A DNA stretch of 14,092 nt from Comamonadaceae bacterium. Its GTDB lineage: Bacteria > Pseudomonadota > Gammaproteobacteria > Burkholderiales > Burkholderiaceae_C. Below, in pieces: positions 7,167 to 14,092 of the stretch (position 1 is the first letter of the stretch; every line of letters begins with the position of its first letter). Position numbers and translations under genes: made by a program. Under the pieces are notes generated by a model. The model was given only the letters and a program-made list of their open reading frames with translations, was not told where the DNA came from and searched no databases. Location of the stretch: positions 1 to 14,092 of the forward strand of contig CANGOY010000024.1 of assembly GCA_947455585.1 (NCBI GenBank), read 5' to 3'.

Positions 7167-10100
7167 GTGTCCCTGCACATCAGCATTTTCGAAGGCGGCA
7201 ACGCCCTCAGCGATTTCCGTGTTCAACAGCTCTTGCCTCGTTTGGCGGCAATCTCCCCGCAAATCCAAGGCCTGAGTGCCCGCTTTGTGCATTTGGCTGC
7301 GACCGAGGCCACGTTGGATGCCACACAGCATCAAACGCTAGCCGCCTTGCTGGCTTATGGCGAGCCCGCACACAAATCACCCGCAGGCACATTGCTGGTG
7401 GTCACGCCACGTTTTGGCACGGTGTCGCCTTGGGCATCAAAGGCGACTGACATTGCGCACAACTGCGGATTGCAGCTCAAGCGCATTGAGCGCATCACCG
7501 AGTTCCACGTTCAGCTCAAAGACGGCTTGCTGAGCAAAGCCACGCTCACGCCCGAGCAACTGCTGGCCGTGGCCGATGTGTTGCACGACCGCATGACCGA
7601 GTCTGTGATGCGCACACGCGATGAGGCGCTGGGCTTGTTCACCGAATTGCACCCCGCATCGATGGAGCAGGTGGATGTGCTTAACGGTGGCGAAGCCGCA
7701 TTGCAAGACGCCAACAAGCGCTGGGGCTTGGCCTTGGCCGAGGACGAGATTGCGTATTTGGTGAATGCGTTTACCCAACTCAAGCGCAACCCCACTGATG
7801 TGGAACTGATGATGTTCGCGCAAGCCAACAGCGAACACTGCCGCCACAAGATTTTCAATGCCGAGTTCACAATTGATGGCGAAGCGCAATCTCACAGCCT
7901 GTTTGGCATGATTCGCCACACCGAAAAAACCAGCCCGCAATACACGGTGGTGGCGTATTCGGACAACGCCTCCATCATGGAAGGCCACCAAGTCGAGCGC
8001 TTCATCGCCACCCACAATGGCAAAGACCTGCCTCAGTACGAAAAAGTATCCGCCACCAACCATGTGTTGATGAAGGTCGAAACCCACAACCACCCAACCG
8101 CCATTTCGCCTTACCCAGGTGCCTCCACCGGTAACGGCGGCGAGATTCGCGACGAGGGCGCAACAGGCCGAGGCTCCAAGCCAAAGGCTGGTATGTCTGG
8201 CTTTACCGTGTCTAAGCTGTGGGACAGCAAACTGGGCCGCCCCTCACACATGGCCAGCCCTTTGCAAATCATGACCGAGGGCCCTTTGGGTGGCGCGGCA
8301 TTTAACAACGAGTTTGGCCGTCCCAACTTGACCGGCTACTTCCGCGAGTACGAACAAGACGTGGCCGGCGTGACACGCGGCTACCACAAGCCCATCATGA
8401 TTGCGGGTGGCTTGGGCGTGATTGACAGCGAACAAACCAAGAAGATTGAGTTCCCTGCAGGCAGCTTGTTGATTCAACTCGGCGGCCCCGGCATGCGCAT
8501 CGGCATGGGTGGCAGCGCCGCCAGCTCGATGGCCAGCGGCACCAACGCGGCTGAACTGGACTTTGACTCTGTGCAACGCGGCAACCCCGAAATTGAACGC
8601 CGAGCGCAAGAGGTCATCAACCATTGCTGGGCGCAAGGCAAGAATAACCCCATCCTCGCCATTCACGACGTGGGCGCGGGCGGTTTGTCCAACGCGTTTC
8701 CAGAACTCACCAACGATGCAGGCCGTGGCGCACGCTTTGATTTGCGTGCCGTGCCCCTCGAAGAATCTGGCTTGGCCCCCAAAGAAATTTGGTCCAACGA
8801 AAGCCAAGAGCGATACGTGATTGCCATTGCGCCCGAGTCGCTCGAACAATTCAAAGCTTTTTGCGAGCGCGAGCGTTGTCCGTTTGCGGTGGTAGGTGTA
8901 GCGACTGAAGAGCGACACTTGACCGTTGCCAATGAAGATGCGGTGCTAGCTCACCACATAGGTGAAAGTGCAGAGGCGGCAGTCAATATGCCCATGAACG
9001 TGCTGCTGGGCAAACCACCCAAGATGCATCGCGATGTGAAGCGCATTGAGCGCACCAGCGCACCGATGGACCTGACCGGCGTGAGCTTGCAAGAGTCCGT
9101 CATCAACGTGCTGAGCCACCCCACCGTGGCCAGCAAACGATTCCTCATCACCATCGGTGACCGCGCAGTGGGTGGCCTGACGCACCGCGACCAAATGGTG
9201 GGCCCATGGCAAGTGCCAGTGGCGGACGTGGCCGTGACCTTGGCCGACTACCAAAGCTTCGCAGGCGAAGCCATGAGCATGGGCGAGCGCACGCCGCTCG
9301 CATCACTCGATGCACCCGCCTCAGGCCGCATGGCCGTGGCAGAAGCCATCACCAATTTGTTGGCAGCGCCGTTTGAGTTGCCGCGCGTCAAGCTGAGCGC
9401 CAACTGGATGGCTGCGTGCGGCGAAGCGGGAGAAGACGCTGCGTTGTACGACACCGTGAAAGCCGTAGGCTTAGAACTGTGTCCCGCTTTGGGTATTTCC
9501 ATTCCCGTGGGCAAAGACAGTTTGTCGATGCGTACGCAGTGGACAGAAAACGGCGAGACGAAAAAAGTTACCTCGCCAGTGAGCCTCATCATCAGCGCGT
9601 TTGCGTCCATCGCCGATGTGCGCGGCACGCTCACGCCGCAGCTCAACAACACCGAAGACACCACCTTGGTGTTGGTGCAGTTGGGTGAGGGCAAGCGCCG
9701 CATGGCGGGCAGCATCTTGGGCCAAGTGCTGAACCAAGCAGGCGACCAAGTGCCAGACCTCGACGATGCGCAAGACTTGGTCAAGCTGGTCAACGCTGTG
9801 AACACGTTGCGCGCGCAAGGCAAAATTTTGGCGTATCACGACCGCAGCGACGGTGGCCTGATGGCCGCTGTGTGCGAAATGGCCTTTGCAGGCCAAGTGG
9901 GCGTGGCACTGAATGTGGACATGCTCATCACCGAGGGTGACGGCATCCACGACAGCCGTGCTGAATATGGCGACACCAAAAACTGGGCTTCACAGGTGAG
10001 CGCCCGTCGCGAAGAGCTGACGCTGCAAGCCTTGTTCAACGAAGAGCTGGGCTTGGTGCTGCAAGTGCGCACGTCTGAGCGCAACGAGGTGATGCAAACC

Positions 10101-11186
10101 TTGCGCGAGCATGGCCTCTCTAAACACAGCCATTTCGTAGGCAAGACACGCCCCCAATCGTCCACGATGGACAAGGGCAAAGGCGAAATCAGCGTGTGGC
10201 GCGACACCAAAGAAGTGTTTGTGGCCAAGCTGGCCGACCTGCACCAAGTGTGGGACAGCGTGAGCTGGAAGATTTGCCAACAACGTGACAACCCTGCGTG
10301 TGCCGATGCAGAGCACGCCGCAGCGGGCAACCCAACCGACCCCGGCATGCATGTGCATTTGCCAGCGGGCATCACCGACAACGTGGCTGCTCCGTTCATC
10401 AACGTAGCTGCCAAACCCAAAGTGGCTGTGCTGCGCGAGCAAGGCGTCAACTCACACATCGAAATGGCTTATGCCTTTACTGAAGCTGGCTTTGATGCAT
10501 ACGACGTGCACATGACCGACCTGCAAACAGGCCGCGCTAAGTTGCAAGACTTCAAAGGCTTGGTGGCTTGCGGCGGTTTCAGCTACGGCGACACCTTGGG
10601 CGCTGGCATTGGCTGGGCGCGCAGCATCACGTTCAACCCCGTGTTGTCTGAGCAAATGCAGCAATTCTTTGCACGCACCGACACCTTCGGCTTGGGCGTG
10701 TGCAACGGCTGCCAAATGTTTGCCGAGCTGGCTGACATCATCCCAGGTGCTGAACACTGGCCACGCTTCACCACCAACCAAAGCGAGCGCTTTGAAGCGC
10801 GTTTGAGCATGGTGGAAGTGTTGGAGTCGCCATCACTGTTCTTCGCTGGCATGGCAGGCGCACGTTTGCCGATTGCTGTGGCGCACGGTGAAGGCTTTGC
10901 CAACTTCAGCCAACGCGGCAATGCAGCAAACGTTTTGCCTGCGATGCGCTTTGTGGACAACCAGGGTGCAGCGACTGAAGCCTATCCGTTCAACCCCAAC
11001 GGCAGTGCAGGTGGTTTGACCTCTGTCACCACAGCAGATGGCCGCTTCACAGCCATGATGCCGCACCCCGAGCGCGTGTTCCGCAACGTGCAAATGAGCT
11101 GGACTGACTTGGCTGCGTCAGGTGGCGTGGATGCGTTCAGTCCTTGGATGCGCATGTGGCGCAATGCTCGCAAATGGGTGGGTTAA
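7167..11186 (+). CDS. purL: Phosphoribosylformylglycinamidine synthase (FGAM synthetase), single-chain
   Basis: Catalyses the fourth step of de novo purine synthesis: FGAR + glutamine + ATP to FGAM + glutamate + ADP + Pi. It is the large single-chain form of gammaproteobacteria and betaproteobacteria (1339 residues from this start; about 1295 in E. coli). The order is as expected: an N-terminal PurS-like domain, a linker, two tandem AIRS-like synthetase halves with 'NSEHCRHKIF' (221 onward) and 'KVETHNHPTAISPYPGAST' (ATP site), and a C-terminal class I glutamine amidotransferase with Cys1179 in 'LGVCNGCQMF' and His1300/Glu1302 in 'PHPERVF'. These offsets fit the known Cys-His-Glu triad. The start is GTG at 7167, since upstream residues 'PTSPSQRPGPIRFPS' look like leader and AAGG sits 7 bases before GTG; TTG at 7101 is the alternative. 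It is transcribed alone, diverging from map and converging on rlhA with a 21-base gap. Confidence 0.97.
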   Translation: MSLHISIFEGGNALSDFRVQQLLPRLAAISPQIQGLSARFVHLAATEATLDATQHQTLAALLAYGEPAHKSPAGTLLVVTPRFGTVSPWASKATDIAHNCGLQLKRIERITEFHVQLKDGLLSKATLTPEQLLAVADVLHDRMTESVMRTRDEALGLFTELHPASMEQVDVLNGGEAALQDANKRWGLALAEDEIAYLVNAFTQLKRNPTDVELMMFAQANSEHCRHKIFNAEFTIDGEAQSHSLFGMIRHTEKTSPQYTVVAYSDNASIMEGHQVERFIATHNGKDLPQYEKVSATNHVLMKVETHNHPTAISPYPGASTGNGGEIRDEGATGRGSKPKAGMSGFTVSKLWDSKLGRPSHMASPLQIMTEGPLGGAAFNNEFGRPNLTGYFREYEQDVAGVTRGYHKPIMIAGGLGVIDSEQTKKIEFPAGSLLIQLGGPGMRIGMGGSAASSMASGTNAAELDFDSVQRGNPEIERRAQEVINHCWAQGKNNPILAIHDVGAGGLSNAFPELTNDAGRGARFDLRAVPLEESGLAPKEIWSNESQERYVIAIAPESLEQFKAFCERERCPFAVVGVATEERHLTVANEDAVLAHHIGESAEAAVNMPMNVLLGKPPKMHRDVKRIERTSAPMDLTGVSLQESVINVLSHPTVASKRFLITIGDRAVGGLTHRDQMVGPWQVPVADVAVTLADYQSFAGEAMSMGERTPLASLDAPASGRMAVAEAITNLLAAPFELPRVKLSANWMAACGEAGEDAALYDTVKAVGLELCPALGISIPVGKDSLSMRTQWTENGETKKVTSPVSLIISAFASIADVRGTLTPQLNNTEDTTLVLVQLGEGKRRMAGSILGQVLNQAGDQVPDLDDAQDLVKLVNAVNTLRAQGKILAYHDRSDGGLMAAVCEMAFAGQVGVALNVDMLITEGDGIHDSRAEYGDTKNWASQVSARREELTLQALFNEELGLVLQVRTSERNEVMQTLREHGLSKHSHFVGKTRPQSSTMDKGKGEISVWRDTKEVFVAKLADLHQVWDSVSWKICQQRDNPACADAEHAAAGNPTDPGMHVHLPAGITDNVAAPFINVAAKPKVAVLREQGVNSHIEMAYAFTEAGFDAYDVHMTDLQTGRAKLQDFKGLVACGGFSYGDTLGAGIGWARSITFNPVLSEQMQQFFARTDTFGLGVCNGCQMFAELADIIPGAEHWPRFTTNQSERFEARLSMVEVLESPSLFFAGMAGARLPIAVAHGEGFANFSQRGNAANVLPAMRFVDNQGAATEAYPFNPNGSAGGLTSVTTADGRFTAMMPHPERVFRNVQMSWTDLAASGGVDAFSPWMRMWRNARKWVG

Positions 11187-11191
11187 TTCAA

Positions 11192-11247
11192 GGCTGCGGT
11201 TTTTTTCTTATGGACGCGTTTTATAAAACGTAATCGGCGACGCAGCC
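11192..11247. repeat. Nested inverted repeats at the purL/rlhA convergent junction
   Basis: Outer arms GGCTGCG (11192-11198) and CGCAGCC (11241-11247) are perfectly complementary across a 42-base loop. Inside lies the perfect 14-base palindrome CGTTTTATAAAACG (11217-11230), made by the last codons of rlhA. A run of seven Ts (11200-11206) follows the left outer arm directly, so neither strand shows the standard order of short hairpin then T tract. It may shape the 3' ends of both mRNAs, or it may be chance plus coding constraint. Confidence 0.3.
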
Positions 11248-13205
11248 ATCTCTTTCACGCGCTGATTGAGCACCGACTTCTTCATCTTGCCCACCACATG
11301 CATCTCACACGGCTTGCAGTCAAAGCGCAGGGTGAGTTTTTCGCTGCCATTGATGAGCATCAACGGCTCAGCCTTGACCGTACCCTGCACACCTGTGACG
11401 CCCTTGGCTTGCTTAGGACACAGGCTCATGCTGAAGCGCACGCAGTGTTTGGTAATCATCAAGCTGGCTTCACCTAGCTCTTCGTGGCTCTCATACGCGG
11501 CCTCAATTACTTTCACGCCGTGCTTGGCGTAGAAGTCGTGCGCTTTTTGGTTGTAGACGTTGGCCAAGTAGGTGAGCGAATCTTCGGGGTAGTTAACGGG
11601 TGGTTCAACAGCTGCGGCGCGTTGGGGGCGGTGATAAGCCTTTAAGCGCACGATTTCCAACTGCTCCACTGCATCGCGGCGCAATGCGTTGAGCGACGAG
11701 GCGGGCACAAACCAAGGCTGGCTGAGGTTGATTTGCAGGTTGAGCACTTCAAACGCACTTGCGCCAAATTTGCTCAGGTGCTCGCGCTGGCTGGCGTCGT
11801 TGCGCACTGCGTCTTTGGCAAGTTCTTTGGGACAGTTCAGGGTGGCGCTGGCCGTGTGACCATCTTCATCGGTGAGCTTGACCTCGAAGCCTTGCGGAGT
11901 TTCTGCAAATTCCACCCATGCGCCAATGCTGCGTTCGCTGGAGTTTTTCTCGAGGCCACGCACCCAATCCATGTCGCGGTTGCGGTTGATGACCATGCCC
12001 GCGCGCAAATCGCGAAACCCTTCAATCGGGTCTCTGGGGAACAAGCGCCACACACCTTTTTTGGGGCTGGGCTCGGCGCGGTTGATGGCCACGCCCACCA
12101 GCTCTTTTTGCAGGTCGTAGTAGCACAGACCATCGCCGTTGTGCAACACGGCCGCTTTGTCGTAAGGCTGCACTTCGAGCCAATTAGGCCCTGTACCCAT
12201 CACTTCGCCCAACACGATGCCTGGGTTTTTGGGCGAGTCAAATGCACCGATGTCTTCTTTGCGGCCTTGCACAAAGTAGTCGGTGAATTCGCGGTTGAAG
12301 TTTTGTTCGGGGTTGGGCGTGAAATACAGCGTGGTGTTGCCGCTCGATGCGCGGCTGAGTGGTGGGCGCTCGGGGTCTGCCGAGTATTGGCGCGACTCAA
12401 TGAGTTCGTCCATCAACACGCGGTAGTGGCCGGTGATGTTTTTCACATAGGCCATGTCTTTGTAGCGGCCTTCGATTTTGAAGCTGCGCACACCCGCATC
12501 CACCAAGGCAGCGAGGTTCTCGCTTTGGTTGTTGTCTTTCATGGAGAGCACGTGTTTGTCGTGCGCGATGAAGCGGCCTTCGGCATCGGTGACGTGATAG
12601 GGCAAGCGACAGGCTTGGCTGCAGTCGCCACGGTTCGCGCTGCGTCCTGTGTGGGCGTGGCTGATGAAGCATTGGCCGCTGTAGGCCACGCACAACGCGC
12701 CGTGCACAAAGAACTCTAAGTTGCAGCGTTCAGCATCGAGCACATCGCTGATGGCTTTGATCTGTGGCAGCGTCAGCTCGCGGGCCAACACGATTTGTGA
12801 GAAGCCCACGTCTTGCATGAACTTCGCCTTCTCAGGCGTGCGAATGTCGGTTTGCGTGCTGGCGTGCAGTTGGATGGGCGGCAAGTCCAGTTCAAGCAAA
12901 CCCATGTCTTGCACGATGAGCACGTCTGCACCTGCGCGGTACACATCCCATGCTATCTTTTGTGCGGCTTCTAGTTCGTCGTCGCGCAAGATGGTGTTGA
13001 GGGTGATGAAAATTTTGCTGTTGAATCGATGCGCTTCTTTGCACAAGCGTTCAATGTCTTGCAGCGTGTTGGTGGCGCTGGCTCGCGCACCGAAGGCGGG
13101 TGCACCGATGTACACCGCGTCTGCGCCGTGGTGAAGGGCGGCAATGCCGATGTCGGCATCACGCGCGGGAGCGAGCAGTTCGAGTTGGTGGTTGAGCAAA
13201 GACAT
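11208..13205 (-). CDS. rlhA: U32-family protein, RlhA/YdcP type (23S rRNA C2501 hydroxylation)
   Basis: This is a member of the 'peptidase U32' family. At 665 residues it matches the long subfamily (E. coli RlhA/YdcP, about 650), which makes 5-hydroxycytidine at 23S rRNA position 2501 using prephenate-linked chemistry, rather than the shorter TrhP/YegQ tRNA enzymes. The N-terminal half is a TIM-barrel-like repeat ('LELLAPARDADIGIAALHHG', 'ADAVYIGAPAFGAR', 'LHASTQTDI'). The U32 signature is intact at 164-182 (E-F-F-x2-G-A-L-C-x4-G-x-C-x-I-S). Cys172, Cys179, Cys195 and Cys199 are the likely Fe-S ligands. A middle domain of the DUF3656 kind follows. The C-terminal segment has four more cysteines (588, 596, 630, 633) in 'KHC', 'LCPK' and 'FDCKPCEMH'. 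It lies 67 bases downstream of the isomerase gene, behind a terminator. No Shine-Dalgarno precedes the ATG. Older annotations would call it a collagenase-like protease; protease activity is not supported for this group. Confidence 0.9.
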   Translation of the reverse strand: MSLLNHQLELLAPARDADIGIAALHHGADAVYIGAPAFGARASATNTLQDIERLCKEAHRFNSKIFITLNTILRDDELEAAQKIAWDVYRAGADVLIVQDMGLLELDLPPIQLHASTQTDIRTPEKAKFMQDVGFSQIVLARELTLPQIKAISDVLDAERCNLEFFVHGALCVAYSGQCFISHAHTGRSANRGDCSQACRLPYHVTDAEGRFIAHDKHVLSMKDNNQSENLAALVDAGVRSFKIEGRYKDMAYVKNITGHYRVLMDELIESRQYSADPERPPLSRASSGNTTLYFTPNPEQNFNREFTDYFVQGRKEDIGAFDSPKNPGIVLGEVMGTGPNWLEVQPYDKAAVLHNGDGLCYYDLQKELVGVAINRAEPSPKKGVWRLFPRDPIEGFRDLRAGMVINRNRDMDWVRGLEKNSSERSIGAWVEFAETPQGFEVKLTDEDGHTASATLNCPKELAKDAVRNDASQREHLSKFGASAFEVLNLQINLSQPWFVPASSLNALRRDAVEQLEIVRLKAYHRPQRAAAVEPPVNYPEDSLTYLANVYNQKAHDFYAKHGVKVIEAAYESHEELGEASLMITKHCVRFSMSLCPKQAKGVTGVQGTVKAEPLMLINGSEKLTLRFDCKPCEMHVVGKMKKSVLNQRVKEMAASPITFYKTRP

Positions 13206-13212
13206 GGCGTGA

Positions 13213-13218
13213 ATTATC
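13213..13218 (-). promoter_or_regulatory. Putative -10 box of rlhA, leaderless type
   Basis: GATAAT on the - strand (13218-13213) lies 7 bases before the rlhA ATG at 13205, the same box and nearly the same spacing as at map. No AGGAG-like sequence is present between it and the ATG. A -35 at 17-18 bases would fall inside the terminator stem (TTCGGG or TCGGGC), a poor match. Its use as a promoter is an inference. Confidence 0.35.
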
Positions 13219-13219
13219 T

Positions 13220-13249
13220 AGAAAAAACAAAAGCGGCCCGAAGGCCGCT
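13220..13249 (-). terminator. Rho-independent terminator of the peptidyl-prolyl isomerase gene
   Basis: On the - strand a 7-base-pair GC-rich stem AGCGGCC/GGCCGCT (13249-13243 and 13238-13232) closes a TTCG loop flanked by C and G, the very stable C(UUCG)G tetraloop. It is followed at once by TTTGTTTTTTCT (about 13231-13220). It begins 23 bases after the isomerase stop codon and ends 14 bases before the rlhA ATG. This is the only textbook intrinsic terminator I see in the window. Confidence 0.9.
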
Positions 13250-13272
13250 GTGTGCATGGTGCGAAAGCGAAA

Positions 13273-14055
13273 TTACTCGACCTTGGCTTTGGCGCGCAGT
13301 TCTTGTTGGAAAGCGGCCATGCGTTGTTGTGTCATTTGTTGCACGATTTGTGGCTTCACGTCTGCCAATGCTGGCAGCTGGGCTTCACGCACGTCATCCA
13401 AACGGATGATGTGAAAACCAAACTGACTTTGCACAGGAGCAGACACTTGGCCTTTGTTCAAAGCCACCATGGCGTCAGAGAACTCTTTGACGTAGTTGCC
13501 AGCAGCGGCCCAATCGAGGTCCCCACCGTTGGCACCTGAACCTGGGTCTTTGGATTGCTTCTTGGCGATGTCTTCAAACTTGCCGCCTTTTTTCAGGCTA
13601 GCGAGGATGGCTTCGGCTTGGGCTTGTGTTTCCACCAAGATGTGGCGCGCACGGTACTCTTTGCCACCGTTGGCTGCCACGAACTTGTCGTATTCGGCTT
13701 GCACGTCTTCATCGGTGACAGCCGAAGTCTTTTGGAACTCAGCGAACAGCTCGCGAATCAAAATGGTTTGACGGGCCAACTCGATTTGAGTTTTGTACTC
13801 AGGCGTGGCGTCCAAGCCGCGCTTTTGCGCTTCTTGCATGAAGATTTCACGCGCAATGACTTCTTCTTTGATTTGACCTTCAACTTCAGGCGTCATAGGA
13901 CGGCCTGAACGGGCCACTTGTTGGGCCAGTGCTTCAGCACGACTGGTGGGCACAGCCTTGCCATTGACGATGGCGATGTTTTGCGCCGTAGCGCTCATGC
14001 TCAAGCAAGCGAACGCAGCAGCTGCGACGGCGGTCCAAATCATTTGTTTTTTCAT
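13273..14055 (-). CDS. Secreted parvulin-type peptidyl-prolyl cis-trans isomerase (PpiC/PrsA/SurA-like)
   Basis: Catalyses cis-trans isomerisation of proline peptide bonds and probably acts as a periplasmic folding factor. The 260-residue protein begins with a typical signal peptide: Lys at 2-3, a hydrophobic stretch of about 6-20, and a SATA-Q cleavage site after residue 24. A helical SurA_N-like segment with 'NIAIVNGKAVP' (26-36) follows, then one parvulin domain at about 134-223 containing 'RARHILV' (His138), 'DPGSGANGGDLDW' (170-182) and 'FGFHIIRLDD' (His215). The C-terminal tail is helical and charged. There is one rotamase domain, as in PrsA-type proteins, and not two as in SurA. There is no lipobox Cys at the cleavage site, so it is probably soluble in the periplasm. 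A weak GAG lies 7 bases before the start. It is followed by a strong terminator. I recall BolA and YciB-type genes next to this gene in Comamonadaceae. Confidence 0.9.
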   Translation of the reverse strand: MKKQMIWTAVAAAAFACLSMSATAQNIAIVNGKAVPTSRAEALAQQVARSGRPMTPEVEGQIKEEVIAREIFMQEAQKRGLDATPEYKTQIELARQTILIRELFAEFQKTSAVTDEDVQAEYDKFVAANGGKEYRARHILVETQAQAEAILASLKKGGKFEDIAKKQSKDPGSGANGGDLDWAAAGNYVKEFSDAMVALNKGQVSAPVQSQFGFHIIRLDDVREAQLPALADVKPQIVQQMTQQRMAAFQQELRAKAKVE

Positions 14056-14063
14056 GTCAGGTC

Positions 14064-14092
14064 TCAGGGGTTTTCTATGACTTCAATGGCCA
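14064..14092 (-). CDS. Last codons of an upstream gene, possibly a BolA family protein (partial)
   Basis: On the - strand one frame entering from the right edge reads A-I-E-V-I-E-N-P and stops with TGA at 14066-14064, 8 bases before the isomerase ATG. BolA proteins often end shortly after a 'GIHALAI'-like strand, and bolA is a frequent upstream neighbour of this isomerase in Comamonadaceae, so a bolA end is a reasonable guess. Another frame ends 'WPLKS' at 14077-14075. Eight residues cannot settle which frame, if any, is coding. Confidence 0.3.

Noticed and set aside
11199..11210. T-rich run after purL as a Rho-independent terminator
   Set aside because: No stable hairpin directly precedes the T run on the + strand, and the complementary arm of GGCTGCG lies after it, so it does not fit the intrinsic terminator pattern.
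11733..12719. Open frame of 328 codons on the + strand inside rlhA
   Set aside because: Opposite a gene with an intact U32 signature. The translation is Val/Ala/Phe/His-rich with no domain, so it is a shadow frame.
13205..13245. rlhA as a collagenase-like protease
   Set aside because: The U32 name is historical. The length and cysteine pattern match the RlhA RNA-modifying subgroup, and no protease active site is visible.
1..14092. Search for mobile elements, CRISPR arrays, tRNA/rRNA genes, toxin-antitoxin or defence genes
   Set aside because: None seen. Coding sequence fills almost all of the window, with uniform composition and codon use, no direct repeat arrays and no tRNA-like cloverleaf in the short gaps.

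Overview
The window looks like ordinary core chromosome of a betaproteobacterium, most likely order Burkholderiales, family Comamonadaceae (Limnohabitans / Curvibacter / Rhodoferax-like). Reasons: the zipA-type gene directly before ligA, the LigA sequence 'PMLSIRTETDT' typical of this family, a long single-chain PurL of about 1340 residues, the map-glnD pair, and moderately high GC with heavy use of TTG leucine codons. The genus is an inference; no rRNA or other marker is present.

Layout, left to right. (1) 1-3592, + strand: the 3' part of a zipA-like cell-division gene, then ligA (NAD-dependent DNA ligase) and def (peptide deformylase), packed with gaps of 17 and 9 bases and probably one operon. 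(2) 3589-7011, - strand: map (methionine aminopeptidase) followed by glnD (PII uridylyltransferase/uridylyl-removing enzyme). This pair converges on def, and the two stop codons interlock in a 4-base TTAA. (3) 7012-7166: a short divergent promoter region between map and purL. (4) 7167-11186, + strand: purL (phosphoribosylformylglycinamidine synthase). (5) 11208-13205, - strand: a 665-residue U32-family protein of the RlhA/YdcP type (23S rRNA hydroxylation). (6) 13273-14055, - strand: a secreted parvulin-type peptidyl-prolyl isomerase, preceded at the window edge by the last codons of another gene, possibly bolA. A clean intrinsic terminator with a UUCG loop lies between the isomerase and rlhA.

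Functionally these are housekeeping genes: division (ZipA), DNA joining (LigA), N-terminal maturation of nascent proteins (Def removes formyl, Map removes Met), nitrogen signalling (GlnD), purine synthesis (PurL), ribosome modification (RlhA) and periplasmic folding (PpiC-type). Def and Map act one after the other on new proteins and lie close together here, but on opposite strands in separate transcription units.

I found no mobile element, CRISPR array, RNA gene, toxin-antitoxin or defence system, and no gap over 300 bases. Nothing in the window looks like a new biological system. The most interesting signals are small: map and rlhA both start 6-7 bases after a GATAAT box with no good ribosome-binding site, which suggests leaderless mRNAs; rlhA's possible promoter is squeezed against the upstream terminator; two convergent gene pairs lack a visible terminator; and LigA carries an N-terminal extension with a clamp-motif-like peptide.
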